Shown: positions 15,230 to 23,322, numbered from the stretch's first letter. The stretch is 64,000 nt of DNA from Agrilutibacter niabensis (GCF_042657165.1 NZ_JBHSNJ010000012.1:1116001-1180000); one strand, 5' to 3'. The notes: generated by a model from the sequence alone, not told the origin. Made by a program: numbers and translations.

Positions 15230-16327
15230 ATGACGTCACCTACTGCCAAGAAGAACAGCCGCACCCGGGTCGATCGAGCAGGGCGAGAGTTAGTAGCTGC
15301 GTCCGAAGGCACCGAGGTTCCAGAAGAGTCTCTGGCCGTAGTCAATGACTGGCGCTCATTTCATGCCTTTCCATTGAACTCGATTACAGTCGTCCTAAAG
15401 CAGAAATCCCGGCGAATTCAGGACGACGCGCTTGTGGTGCAGCGTCTAAAGCGTGTGCGCTCAATAATTTCAAAGCTTGTTCTAAAGCCAAGCATGCGAT
15501 TGACGCAAATGCAGGATATCGGTGGGTGCCGTGCAGTTTTCGATTCAATTGAATCCGTATATCGACTGAAGGACTCATACCTGGACAACAAGGGTCAATA
15601 TGAGATTGTCCATATTGACGACTACATTCGTGCTCCCAAGCCATCCGGTTACCGGAGTCTGCACTTAGTGCTGAAGTACAAGAGCAAGAAATATCCTCAG
15701 TACGACAATCTTCTCCTCGAGGTACAGGCCCGAACCCTCACGCAACATGCTTGGGCGACGGCGGTTGAGACTGTCGGAGCTGTGCTTGGGCAGGCGCTCA
15801 AATCGAGCGAGGGGGAGGAGGCATGGCTTTCCTACTTTCAGAACGCATCGCTGGCGCTTGAATATGTAGAAAAACCAATGTTCACCACGATAATTCCCGA
15901 TTCCTTGGGGGGCATAGCGAGAAAGCTTGTTGCGCTTGACAAGGAGCTTCAAGTGTCCAAGAAGCTCAACTCATATAGGGATGCGCTCCGCGCCACCGAG
16001 AACACAGCGCTCAAGAAGGACGGATACTTTCTACTTGTTCTGCTGCCCGCACAGCCGGAGCTGCAGATTTTCTACTTCGCAAAAAAGAATGCGGACGAGG
16101 CATATCGTGAGTACGAACGATACGAGCGTCTGTTGCCCATGCAGCCAAACGATCCACAGTTGCCGCTGTTCGCAGACTTGGCGAATTACACAGGCGCGCA
16201 AGCCGTTCTGGTCGGTGCAGAGTCGTTCAAATCGTTGCGTGAGTCCTACCCAAACTACTATCTCGACACAGAGCATTTCCTCGACAGCATCCAGAACTTC
16301 ATGCAGAGGTACAGACGCGCACCGTAA
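15230..16327 (+). CDS. RelA/SpoT synthetase-domain protein (phage cargo)
   Basis: 365 residues from ATG 15230. The nucleotidyl-transferase core is complete: RLKRVRSIISKL (R72, K74, K82; ATP-side motif), DIGGCR (D96-R101), PKPSGYRSLH (136-145), LEVQART (E164) and QHAWATAVE (H173, E180). There is no HD hydrolase domain and no TGS/ACT regulatory region, so it is not a housekeeping Rel. A C-terminal domain of about 180 residues of unknown role follows. Relatives of this kind occur on mobile elements, and small alarmone-synthetase toxins act by pyrophosphorylating nucleotides or tRNA. Base composition differs from the host. Probably an immune or toxin effector working with the HEPN protein; this is inference. 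Confidence 0.75.
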   Translation: MTSPTAKKNSRTRVDRAGRELVAASEGTEVPEESLAVVNDWRSFHAFPLNSITVVLKQKSRRIQDDALVVQRLKRVRSIISKLVLKPSMRLTQMQDIGGCRAVFDSIESVYRLKDSYLDNKGQYEIVHIDDYIRAPKPSGYRSLHLVLKYKSKKYPQYDNLLLEVQARTLTQHAWATAVETVGAVLGQALKSSEGEEAWLSYFQNASLALEYVEKPMFTTIIPDSLGGIARKLVALDKELQVSKKLNSYRDALRATENTALKKDGYFLLVLLPAQPELQIFYFAKKNADEAYREYERYERLLPMQPNDPQLPLFADLANYTGAQAVLVGAESFKSLRESYPNYYLDTEHFLDSIQNFMQRYRRAP

Positions 16328-16349
16328 CCGGGCGCAATCTGCGAGGTGC

Positions 16350-16607
16350 CTAGCTAGCCGCGACCCCGTTTAGTCGGTAGTCGTTGATATCCACAATCAC
16401 CACACGAACGCGCGGACCATATTGGTTTGCGCGTTTCGCTTTTTCGGCCGCCCGACGGTTTGCGTAGCCAGCGAGTCGGAGTTCCATCTCGTCTCGCCAG
16501 AGCAGCCCACGTAGCCGCTCTACGGTCATGCGCTGGCCGTCCTCAGAAACCAGATGGCGGCCCCTGAGCCGCCATCCCAACCATTCGCCATCGAAGTCCA
16601 GGTCCAT
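16350..16607 (-). CDS. Small phage protein, DUF3653-like
   Basis: 85 residues from ATG 16607, transcribed against all other genes at the right end of the prophage. LGWRLRGRHLVSEDGQRMTVERLRGLLWRDEMEL and the RVRVVIVDINDYR ending resemble DUF3653 proteins of Xanthomonas-type filamentous phages. In the circular phage the HTH regulator frame would run through the attachment site and stop at TGA 16609-16614 region, 5 nt before this ATG, with GGAG of the regulator's last codons as ribosome site. Integration therefore separates this gene from its probable promoter. Role unknown, possibly regulatory. Confidence 0.65.
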   Translation of the reverse strand: MDLDFDGEWLGWRLRGRHLVSEDGQRMTVERLRGLLWRDEMELRLAGYANRRAAEKAKRANQYGPRVRVVIVDINDYRLNGVAAS

Positions 16608-16680
16608 GGGCTCACGCTCCAGCCGGGACGGACAACCATGCCGAGCGGGGCCATACTGACCGCTGAAGGGCGCATATTGC

Positions 16681-16709
16681 GATTAACATAATAGGCATTA
16701 TGCGAAGTT
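16681..16709. other. Right prophage junction (attR), full dif-like site
   Basis: Reading the bottom strand: XerC-like arm CTTCGCATAA, 6-bp centre TGCCTA, XerD-like arm TTATGTTAAT. The arrangement and arm sequences match chromosomal dif sites. Unlike the left copy, both arms are good, so this is likely the working dif of the chromosome. Confidence 0.8.
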
Positions 16710-16738
16710 AAGGATCAAGGCCATAGGCCATCGACGCC

Positions 16739-17680
16739 ATGCATGGATCACCGGATGGTTGGGTCCGTCGGCATCTCCTTCCCGCCGCGCTCGTCGTGCC
16801 CGCCGTGGCCGGCATCGCGTCCACGGCTCATGCGCAAGACATCGAGCCACGCGCCTATTCCAATGCCCCCGTCGGGGTCAACTTCGTGATCGCCGGCGGC
16901 GTCGTTACACGCGGCGGATTGTCGTTCGATTCCTCGGTCCCGATCACGAACGCGAACCTCCATACGTCGAGCGCCGTCCTTGCCTACGCACGAGTGCTCG
17001 ACCTGCACGGCAAATCCGGCAAGTTCGATGTGATCGTGCCGTACACCAGGCTGGTTGGTACCGCTGACTACCAGGGCCAGCCCGTGGAGCGCGCCGTCAC
17101 CGGATTCGGCCGGCCCGCGTTCCGGCTTTCCATCAATCTCCACGGGGCACCTGCGCTCCGGCTGCAGGAGTTCGGTGCCTGGAAGCAGGACCTGATCGTC
17201 GGCGCGAGCCTCCAGGTGTCGCCGCCCTGGGGCCAGTACGATGCCGACAGGATCGTCAACATCGGCAGCAACCGCTGGTCCTTCAAGCCGGAGATCGGGA
17301 TTTCGAAGGCTATCGGGCCGTGGACGCTGGAAGTCCAGGCAGCGGCGGTGTTCTTCACCGACAACAAGGATTTCTACGGTGGCAATACGCGTTCGCAGCG
17401 TCCTCTCTACTCGCTGCAGGGGCACGTGATCCACGGTTTCCGTTCGGGAACCTGGATTTCCTTCGATGGAACCTACTTCGCCGGCGGACGCTCGACGATC
17501 AACGACGCGCTGAGCAATGACCTGCAGCAGAACTGGCGGGTCGGCGCGATCCTGGCGGTGCCGGTGAACCGGCTGAATTCAATCAAGTTTTCCGCGAGCA
17601 GCGGTGTGTCGGCGCGTACCGGCAACAATTTCGATGCAATCGGTGTTGCGTGGCAGTATCGCTGGGGAGGAGGACTGTAA
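16739..17680 (+). CDS. Outer-membrane beta-barrel protein, MetA phenol-degradation/transporter-like
   Basis: 313 residues from ATG 16739. A signal peptide (hydrophobic LLPAALVVPAVAGIAST, cleavage near AHA/QD) is followed by alternating beta-strands. The mature start EPRAYSNAPVGVNFVIAGGVVTRGG, the VIVPYTRLVG and WSFKPEIGIS segments and the final aromatic strand fit the Phenol_MetA_deg barrel family. Solute specificity is unknown. It lies directly beside the right prophage junction and is not part of the phage. Confidence 0.65.
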   Translation: MHGSPDGWVRRHLLPAALVVPAVAGIASTAHAQDIEPRAYSNAPVGVNFVIAGGVVTRGGLSFDSSVPITNANLHTSSAVLAYARVLDLHGKSGKFDVIVPYTRLVGTADYQGQPVERAVTGFGRPAFRLSINLHGAPALRLQEFGAWKQDLIVGASLQVSPPWGQYDADRIVNIGSNRWSFKPEIGISKAIGPWTLEVQAAAVFFTDNKDFYGGNTRSQRPLYSLQGHVIHGFRSGTWISFDGTYFAGGRSTINDALSNDLQQNWRVGAILAVPVNRLNSIKFSASSGVSARTGNNFDAIGVAWQYRWGGGL

Positions 17681-17770
17681 TGGGGCTCGAACACGAGCGA
17701 CAGCCACCGTCCCGAGTACACCCCGGAACAGCGGGCCGTTGTTTCCGTGGCACAGCGCAACGATGCGGGC

Positions 17771-18640
17771 TCACCCATGCAAGGCGCTCGCATCGCTTTC
17801 GAAGTGCCCTTGCAGCCATTCGGTAACCGCGGCGAAGCGCGCCACGCGCCCGGTGTCGCGGTGGCTCAACAGCCATAGCTCGCGGCGCAACACCGGCTCG
17901 GGCTCCACACGTTGCAGCCCTGCCCGGTCGGCCGCGATGCAAGGCAGCAGCGCAAGTCCGGCTCCTTCTTCGCATCCGCGAAGGATCATCGATACGCTGC
18001 TCATGCGCGCGAGTTGCCTGGGCTCAAGCATGGCGAGCCAGCGCATCTCGGGCATGCGCGACAGTTCCAGCGGATAGGCGAGCCAGGTTGCCGAAGGCCA
18101 GTGTTCGCGGGCCATTCCGGCGAAGGCGCCCGCGCCGTACACGGCAAAGCCGAGTTCGCCGACCTTGCGCATCCGCAGGGCTGCGTCTTCATTCGGCCGA
18201 CTGAGGCGAATCGCGAGATCGGCTTCGCGACGGGTGAATGACAAGTCGCGGTTATCCCCGATCAGGTTGACCTGCAGCGCCGGATGAGCGGCCAGCAACT
18301 CAGGCAGATAGCGCGTCAGCCAATGGGTGAACAGCACGTCGATCGCCGTGACATTCACGGTTCCCGATACGCCTTCCGCCTCTGCGCGCGTATCCGCCAG
18401 CATGGTTTCGATGCGATCGAAAACGCTCTCCGCGTGGGCAAGGAACACCTTGCCGGCGTCGGTCGGCTGGTAGCCGGTCGGCTCGCGGATGAAGAGGCGC
18501 ACGTTCAAGGCCTTCTCCGCAGCGGCTACACGCCGGCTCACCGTGGATGCATCGAGGCCAAGCAGGCGCCCCGCCTGGCTCATGCTGCCGGTATCGGCGA
18601 GCTTGAGCAGCAATGGGATGTCATTCCAGTCGAAATCCAC
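17771..18640 (-). CDS. LysR-family transcriptional regulator
   Basis: 289 residues from GTG 18640, chosen for the GGAGGT ribosome site 6 nt upstream and because the N-terminal winged helix (DIPLLLKLADTGSMSQAGRLLGLDASTVSRRVAAAEKAL) then begins normally. The frame extends upstream without conservation. The effector domain follows (VNVTAIDVLFTHWLTRYLPELLAAHPALQVNL). It diverges from the hydrolase gene at 18789 and, as is usual for LysR proteins, may control it. The co-inducer is unknown. Confidence 0.88.
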   Translation of the reverse strand: MDFDWNDIPLLLKLADTGSMSQAGRLLGLDASTVSRRVAAAEKALNVRLFIREPTGYQPTDAGKVFLAHAESVFDRIETMLADTRAEAEGVSGTVNVTAIDVLFTHWLTRYLPELLAAHPALQVNLIGDNRDLSFTRREADLAIRLSRPNEDAALRMRKVGELGFAVYGAGAFAGMAREHWPSATWLAYPLELSRMPEMRWLAMLEPRQLARMSSVSMILRGCEEGAGLALLPCIAADRAGLQRVEPEPVLRRELWLLSHRDTGRVARFAAVTEWLQGHFESDASALHG

Positions 18641-18788
18641 GCGCGGACCTCCGAGCAACAAGCATGCCAACAGGCGTTGCAGTCGTGCATGGATTGTTTG
18701 CGTTGCCGGGGATTTCCGCAACGAAGCATAGCGAGTAAAAAAAGAAACCTCGGACCTCTCCCCTGCCCCGCACGAGGATGCTGACGCC

Positions 18789-19613
18789 ATGGGTACGATC
18801 ACCACGAAAGACGGCACGCAGATCTATTACAAGGACTGGGGCTCCGGTCCGGTGGTCGTGTTCAGTCACGGCTGGCCGCTGACGGCGGACAGCTGGGAGG
18901 CGCAGATGTTCTTCCTCGCCGCGAACGGCTTTCGTTGCCTCGCGCACGATCGCCGTGGCCACGGTCGATCCAGTCAGCCCTCGGAAGGCAACGACATGGA
19001 CCACTATGCCGACGACCTCGCCGAACTGCTGGAAAAACTCGACGTGCGCGATGCCACGCTGGTCGGTTTCTCGACCGGTGGCGGCGAGGTGGCGCGCTAC
19101 ATCGGTCGTCATGGCACCTCACGCCTGCGCAAGGCCGCGCTTGTATCGGCGGTGCCCCCGCTCATGGTCAAGACCGACCGCAATCCGGGCGGGCTGCCGA
19201 TCGAGGTGTTCGACGGCTTCCGCAAGGCCTTCCTTGCGGATCGCGCCCAGTTCTTCCGTGACGTGCCCAGCGGCCCGTTCTTCGGCTACAACCGCCCCGG
19301 CGCCAAACCTTCGCAAGGCGCCATCGATTTCTGGTGGCTGCAGGGAATGATGGGCGGACACAAGAACACCTACGAATGCATCAAGGCATTCTCGGAAACC
19401 GACTTCACCGAGGACCTGAAAAAGTTCGACGTTCCCACGCTGATCATCCATGGCGATGACGACCAGGTGGTGCCGATCGACGCCGCCGGACGCGCATCCG
19501 CGAAGCTGGTGAAGGATGCCAGGCTCATTGTCTACGAGGGCGCGCCGCACGGCATCACCGACACGCACAAGGACAGGCTCAATGCCGATCTGCTGGCCTT
19601 CCTCCAGTCCTGA
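18789..19613 (+). CDS. Alpha/beta hydrolase, non-heme chloroperoxidase-like
   Basis: 274 residues from ATG 18789. The sequence has HGWPLTADSW (oxyanion region), nucleophile elbow GFSTGGGE, the acid in HGDDDQVVP and the histidine in GAPHGITDTH. This is the arolase/non-heme haloperoxidase subfamily, cytoplasmic, with esterase or perhydrolase activity; the natural substrate is not inferable. First of three rightward genes divergent from a LysR regulator. Confidence 0.87.
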   Translation: MGTITTKDGTQIYYKDWGSGPVVVFSHGWPLTADSWEAQMFFLAANGFRCLAHDRRGHGRSSQPSEGNDMDHYADDLAELLEKLDVRDATLVGFSTGGGEVARYIGRHGTSRLRKAALVSAVPPLMVKTDRNPGGLPIEVFDGFRKAFLADRAQFFRDVPSGPFFGYNRPGAKPSQGAIDFWWLQGMMGGHKNTYECIKAFSETDFTEDLKKFDVPTLIIHGDDDQVVPIDAAGRASAKLVKDARLIVYEGAPHGITDTHKDRLNADLLAFLQS

Positions 19614-19646
19614 TTGCCACGACCAACCGACAGAACGAGGCCTCCC

Positions 19647-20153
19647 ATGCTTGGCATGACTCCTTTCGGCATGCTCCACACCGCGATCAGCCTGCTTGCC
19701 GTGATCGCAGGCGTCGCCGCGCTTGTCCGCTACAGGGAAATCGGGACCGGAACGGGCTCCGGACGCCTGTACGTCTGGAGCACCGCCGCGAGCGCCGCGA
19801 CCGGGCTTTTCATCTACCACCATGGTGGCTTCGGGATCCCGCATGTGCTCTCGATCACCACGCTGGTCGTACTCGCCGTGGCCTATTTGGCCGAGAAGCG
19901 CGGCGGCTTCGGCTACCTGTCGCGCTACGTGGCCGTTCTCGGCTACTCGCTGACACTGTTCTTCCACACCATTCCGGGATTCACCGAAACGGGCACGCGC
20001 CTGCCCGTGGGCGACCCCCTCTTCACCGGTCCGGAAGATCCGACGCTGCGCGCCGTGGTAGGTGTCTGCTTCCTGGTCTTCCTGATCGGCGCGTGGCTGC
20101 AGGTCGTACGCCTTCGTGCTGGCCGGACGCTCGCCACTTCAATTACCCGGTGA
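19647..20153 (+). CDS. Integral membrane protein of unknown function
   Basis: 168 residues from ATG 19647; the frame is open to a TTG at 19614, but this ATG begins the first hydrophobic helix. Five or so transmembrane segments are visible (GMLHTAISLLAVIAGVAALV, AASAATGLFIYHHG, VLSITTLVVLAVAYL, YVAVLGYSLTLFFHTI, VGVCFLVFLIGAWLQVV). His residues within the helices could bind metal or haem, but no family was recognised with confidence. It lies between hydrolase and dehydrogenase genes in one apparent operon. Confidence 0.7.
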   Translation: MLGMTPFGMLHTAISLLAVIAGVAALVRYREIGTGTGSGRLYVWSTAASAATGLFIYHHGGFGIPHVLSITTLVVLAVAYLAEKRGGFGYLSRYVAVLGYSLTLFFHTIPGFTETGTRLPVGDPLFTGPEDPTLRAVVGVCFLVFLIGAWLQVVRLRAGRTLATSITR

Positions 20154-20158
20154 GAAAA

Positions 20159-20953
20159 ATGAGCACGCGTCCGAAAGCCCTCATCACCGGCGCCTCCACC
20201 GGGATCGGCGCCATGTACGCGGACCGCCTCGCTCGCCTCGGCCACGACGTGGTGCTGGTGGCGCGCGATGAAGCCCGCCTGCAGGCCCTTGCCGAGCGCC
20301 TGCGCCACGACAATGGCGTCGAGGCCGAAGTATTACGCGCCGACCTGCTCCACCGTGCCGACCTCCTGCTGGTTGAAAGCCGCCTGCGCGATGACGCCGA
20401 CATCAGCATGCTCGTGAACAACGCGGGCATGGCAGGCGGCGGCCCGTTTGCCGACGCGGATCCGGACAACGTCGAAGCAATCATCGGGCTGAACGTGCTC
20501 GCGGTGACGCGGTTGGCCGTCGCAGCCACGAAGAATTTCGTCACGCACGGCTGCGGCACGATCGTCAACATCGCGTCGGTCACCGCGTTGATGCCCGAGT
20601 CCTTCGAGCCGGTGTATCTGGCAACGAAGGCGTTCGTGCTTGCACTCAGCCAGTCGATGCACAAGGAACTGGCGTCCAGGGGCATCCAGGTGCAGGCCGT
20701 GCTGCCAGGTATTACTCGCACGGAAATATGGGAGCGCTCCGGGATGGACGTCCAGGCATTGCCGCCTGACATGGTGATGGAAGCGGCCGAAATGGTGGAT
20801 GCCGCACTCGCGGGGCTCGACATGGGTGAGACCGTGACCATCCCCTCGCTGCCGGACATGGCCGACTGGGAGTCGTTCAACGACATGCGTCGCCGCCTGC
20901 ATCCGCTGTTGTCGCGCCGTCATGCCGCCGAGCGCTATCGATTGCCGACGTAA
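20159..20953 (+). CDS. Short-chain dehydrogenase/reductase
   Basis: 264 residues from ATG 20159, 5 nt after the previous stop. TGASTGIG is the cofactor-binding glycine motif, NNAG the structural motif, and the active site is Ser in IASVTA with YLATK (Tyr-x3-Lys). VLVARDE suggests NADP preference. Classical SDR of the DltE/YqjQ kind; substrate unknown. Probably co-transcribed with the upstream hydrolase and membrane protein. Confidence 0.88.
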   Translation: MSTRPKALITGASTGIGAMYADRLARLGHDVVLVARDEARLQALAERLRHDNGVEAEVLRADLLHRADLLLVESRLRDDADISMLVNNAGMAGGGPFADADPDNVEAIIGLNVLAVTRLAVAATKNFVTHGCGTIVNIASVTALMPESFEPVYLATKAFVLALSQSMHKELASRGIQVQAVLPGITRTEIWERSGMDVQALPPDMVMEAAEMVDAALAGLDMGETVTIPSLPDMADWESFNDMRRRLHPLLSRRHAAERYRLPT

Positions 20954-20995
20954 CAGAGGCTGGCAACCCGCCAATCCGCCTCTCCGGAGAACTGC

Positions 20996-21178
20996 ATGAA
21001 CGCCCCGGCCTGCCCTGCCCGCGAGACGGCCCTGCTGGTCATCGATCCTTACAACGACTTCATGAGCGAAGGGGGAAAGCTCTACGACGCCACGCACGCG
21101 ACCGCCGTAGCTGCCGGTTTCTACGGGAACATGCGCCGAATCCTTCCAGCGATCCGCGCGGCCTCCGTACTAGGAGTC
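20996..21178 (+). pseudogene. Isochorismatase-family hydrolase, N-terminal remnant
   Basis: From ATG 20996 with GGAGAA upstream. ETALLVIDPYNDFMSEGGKL is the typical start of cysteine hydrolases of the isochorismatase family, with the catalytic Asp. Similarity fades after about 60 residues and the frame stops at 21205, while the family is roughly 180-220 residues. The C-terminal end is found inverted immediately downstream (21182-21283, minus strand). It is therefore a broken gene with an internal deletion and inversion. Confidence 0.65.
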
Positions 21179-21181
21179 GTA

Positions 21182-21283
21182 CTAGCGAGGCAGGTTTGCG
21201 AGTAGTTCGTCGGTATTCAGGATTGCATGAGCAAAGGACGGGCCGTTTACCTCATGGGCCGCATGCGACTCATCGCCAGATAC
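21182..21283 (-). pseudogene. Isochorismatase-family hydrolase, inverted C-terminal remnant
   Basis: On the minus strand about 33 codons ending at TAG 21182-21184 encode SHAAHEVNGPSFAHAILNTDELL, which reads like the conserved C-terminal end of isochorismatase-type hydrolases (HAAH-x-x-N-x-P-x-x-AHAI motif). No start or active-site part is attached. It faces the N-terminal remnant tail to tail, with no more than a few bases between. Confidence 0.5.
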
Positions 21284-21423
21284 GGCAGAGTTACCAATGG
21301 GCCAAGAAGGAGAGCGCCCTGCGACGCGACCGCTGGATCGGACGTGGGCCCCATCGCGTAAACCCGACCGTGACGCGTCAACGCGCACAATCATGACGGA
21401 TTCCGCTACTCGAGGGGCACGGC

Positions 21424-21783
21424 ATGGTTGCAGACAGCGGCCACAGCGTACTCATCGTCGAGGACGAAACCCTGCTGGCGCTCATGCTGGAAGATCTGCT
21501 GTCCGATATCGGACATCACGTCATGCACGCGGACTCGCTGCCGGATGCGCTGGCGCTGGTGGAATGCGAGCACTTCGATGCCGCGATCCTGGATATAGAC
21601 ATCAGGGGGAAGGATGTTTTTCCAGTGGCCGCACGCCTGCGCGAGCTGCATACGCCATTTGTCTTCGTATCTGCCAGGCACGCGGATCGCTTATCGCCGG
21701 AGTTCAGCCAGGAGCAGCTCCTCGCCAAGCCGTACACGATCGCCCAGGTTCAACAATCACTGGACCGCATGCTCGCCGACTAA
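21424..21783 (+). CDS. Stand-alone response-regulator receiver domain
   Basis: 119 residues from ATG 21424. CheY-like fold: acidic pair in LIVEDE (about 13-15), phospho-acceptor D57 in ILDIDI, the Ser of FVSA (83) and K102 in AKPY. No output domain is fused, so it should act by protein contact or in a phosphorelay. No kinase gene is adjacent. Convergent to the BON-domain gene. Confidence 0.87.
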   Translation: MVADSGHSVLIVEDETLLALMLEDLLSDIGHHVMHADSLPDALALVECEHFDAAILDIDIRGKDVFPVAARLRELHTPFVFVSARHADRLSPEFSQEQLLAKPYTIAQVQQSLDRMLAD

Positions 21784-21818
21784 TTTCGCGTCGAACGACA
21801 TGCGATCCTCGACGAGCC

Positions 21819-21890
21819 AGGGCGAGACTTTCTAAAGTCGTGCCCTCCGCTTTCCCGCCACTCTCTCCCGCTGCAAACGCCGGGAGAGAG
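21819..21890. terminator. Two tandem hairpins between convergent genes
   Basis: First hairpin: AGGGC/GCCCT (21819-21823, 21842-21846) enclosing GACTTT/AAAGTC (21826-21831, 21834-21839). Second: perfect 10-bp arms CTCTCTCCCG (21861-21870) and CGGGAGAGAG (21881-21890). They lie between the receiver gene (+) and the BON gene (-). No long T-tract follows, so a termination role is probable rather than certain. Confidence 0.5.
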
Positions 21891-21951
21891 GGCTGCGCAA
21901 TGGAACCCTGGACAATCTGGATGTGCTGCCCGCGTGTACGAGGCAACGGCT

Positions 21952-23079
21952 TCAGTGCGGAGTCGTGCCCCCCGCAGGACTGGAGGTGCCGGTGGTGGCC
22001 GCGCCGGTTGTGCGAGGCGAACTCGTTGTGCGAGTGCCAGTGGCCCGTTGCCCCAGCACGCTCCCGGAGATGACCTGGATGCGATTTTCCACTTCCTTCA
22101 CCCCGATGCACGAATCAGCTATGTCCTCGGCCCGGTGCTTCATCCATCGCTGCTCGACCTTGCCCTCGAGGGTGACCTTGCCTTGGGAGACGTGCACGCT
22201 GAGATCGCTGGGATCCAGGTCATCGTCGTCGGTCAGGCGCTCATTGATGTCTTCGGTGAGGCGTTCGTCCGAGCGCGTGTAATTCCTCGGCCCAACGCCG
22301 CGGAAGCTGCCGCTACGCGTGCTGGCGCGACTCGAAGTCGCATATGACTGTGGTGCAGGCTCCTGCTCGCCATAACCGGACATTTCACCCTCGTCGAGGT
22401 AATCCGGGCTGCCGCCGTAAGCCGCGCGTGTCGCGAACTGGCGGCCGGGTTGTCCGCGCGATGGCTGCGAGCGGGTGTAGCCCGACGTCTCGCCGTGGCC
22501 CTGGTTGCGCCCGTAGGTGTTGTACTCGCTGCCGAACGAACCCTGGGTGCCATAGCCCTGGCGGCCGCTGTAGTAATCACTCGCCCCCGTGTTCTGGCTG
22601 CCGTATTCGCGCCTCCCGCTGAACTGGGCGCCCTGCTGCCGGCCGTAGCGTTGGTTCTGCAGCTTGTCCTGGTCGGTCTCGGCGAAACCGGATGTGGTGT
22701 AGCGTTCCGGTCCTCCTTCGTAGTCCCAGTTGCTACCGTCTTCGTTCCAGCCGGCGCTCTGTGAGCGTTCGTCGAACTGCTCTCCGCCGTAGTACTCGCC
22801 ACGGCTGCGACTGGCCTGCGCCTGTTGTGCGCGGCTGCGATCGGACTGCTCATCGTAGTCGTGCCGGACCCGGCCCTGGCGAGTGGATTCGCGCTGCCCG
22901 CCACTGGACTCGCTGTATCGTTGCCCGGACTGGTAGCGATGATCGTCGTCGTTCCGGTGGTTCATCTCCTCCCTCCTTTCGTTGAGCCAATCGCGACCCG
23001 CCTGCACGCATCGCTCGCCAAAGCGCACTACCTCGCGCGCCATGTCTTTCAGTTCATGACCTAGGTTTGGTTCACGCAT
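21952..23079 (-). CDS. BON-domain protein with long low-complexity region
   Basis: 375 residues from ATG 23079 (GAGG just upstream). Residues about 30-270 are a Tyr/Gly/Ser/Gln/Arg-rich, mostly disordered stretch with repeated YG and RQGYG-like patterns. A BON domain follows at about 278-350 (DINERLTDDDDLDPSDLSVHV, VTLEGKVEQRWMKHRAEDIADSCIGVKEVENRI), then a Thr/Ser/Gly-rich tail. No signal peptide is seen. BON domains are typical of osmotic-stress or membrane-associated proteins. The disordered region suggests phase separation or surface binding, but that is speculative. Confidence 0.8.
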   Translation of the reverse strand: MREPNLGHELKDMAREVVRFGERCVQAGRDWLNERREEMNHRNDDDHRYQSGQRYSESSGGQRESTRQGRVRHDYDEQSDRSRAQQAQASRSRGEYYGGEQFDERSQSAGWNEDGSNWDYEGGPERYTTSGFAETDQDKLQNQRYGRQQGAQFSGRREYGSQNTGASDYYSGRQGYGTQGSFGSEYNTYGRNQGHGETSGYTRSQPSRGQPGRQFATRAAYGGSPDYLDEGEMSGYGEQEPAPQSYATSSRASTRSGSFRGVGPRNYTRSDERLTEDINERLTDDDDLDPSDLSVHVSQGKVTLEGKVEQRWMKHRAEDIADSCIGVKEVENRIQVISGSVLGQRATGTRTTSSPRTTGAATTGTSSPAGGTTPH

Positions 23080-23322
23080 TTCCTCACCCCTCCGTTGGTT
23101 GCAGTTAGGCAACCCGACAGCAGAACGCGGGCAGTCGTCTGCCCGCGACCACCAGAATGGAAAATGACGTCAGCGTCGTTACGCGCACGTGCCGTGCGTG
23201 CGATGAAAGCGGAAATATCACGCATTCATCGGAGGGAATGGACGGTTCGGGCAGATGTTTTCGCAGTCACCGAGGCGCGAAACGGCCCTCCTCGGGACAG
23301 AGGCCGGCGCCACCGCCCTGGA

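Larger units (their letters stand above)
9036..16699 (+). mobile_element. Filamentous (inovirus-type) prophage integrated at a dif-like site
   Basis: Bounded by two copies of GATTAACATAATAGGCATT (9036-9054 and 16681-16699); the element itself is about 7.6 kb. It contains a regulator with operators, Rep, ssDNA-binding protein, minor and major coat proteins with a terminator after the major coat gene, a TspB/pIII-like adhesin, a pVI-like protein and Zot/pI, then accessory genes. No integrase, transposase or secretin gene is present. That fits phages integrated by host XerC/XerD and exported by a host secretin. The structural genes are high-GC like the host; the two cargo genes before the right end are visibly more AT-rich. 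Confidence 0.93.
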
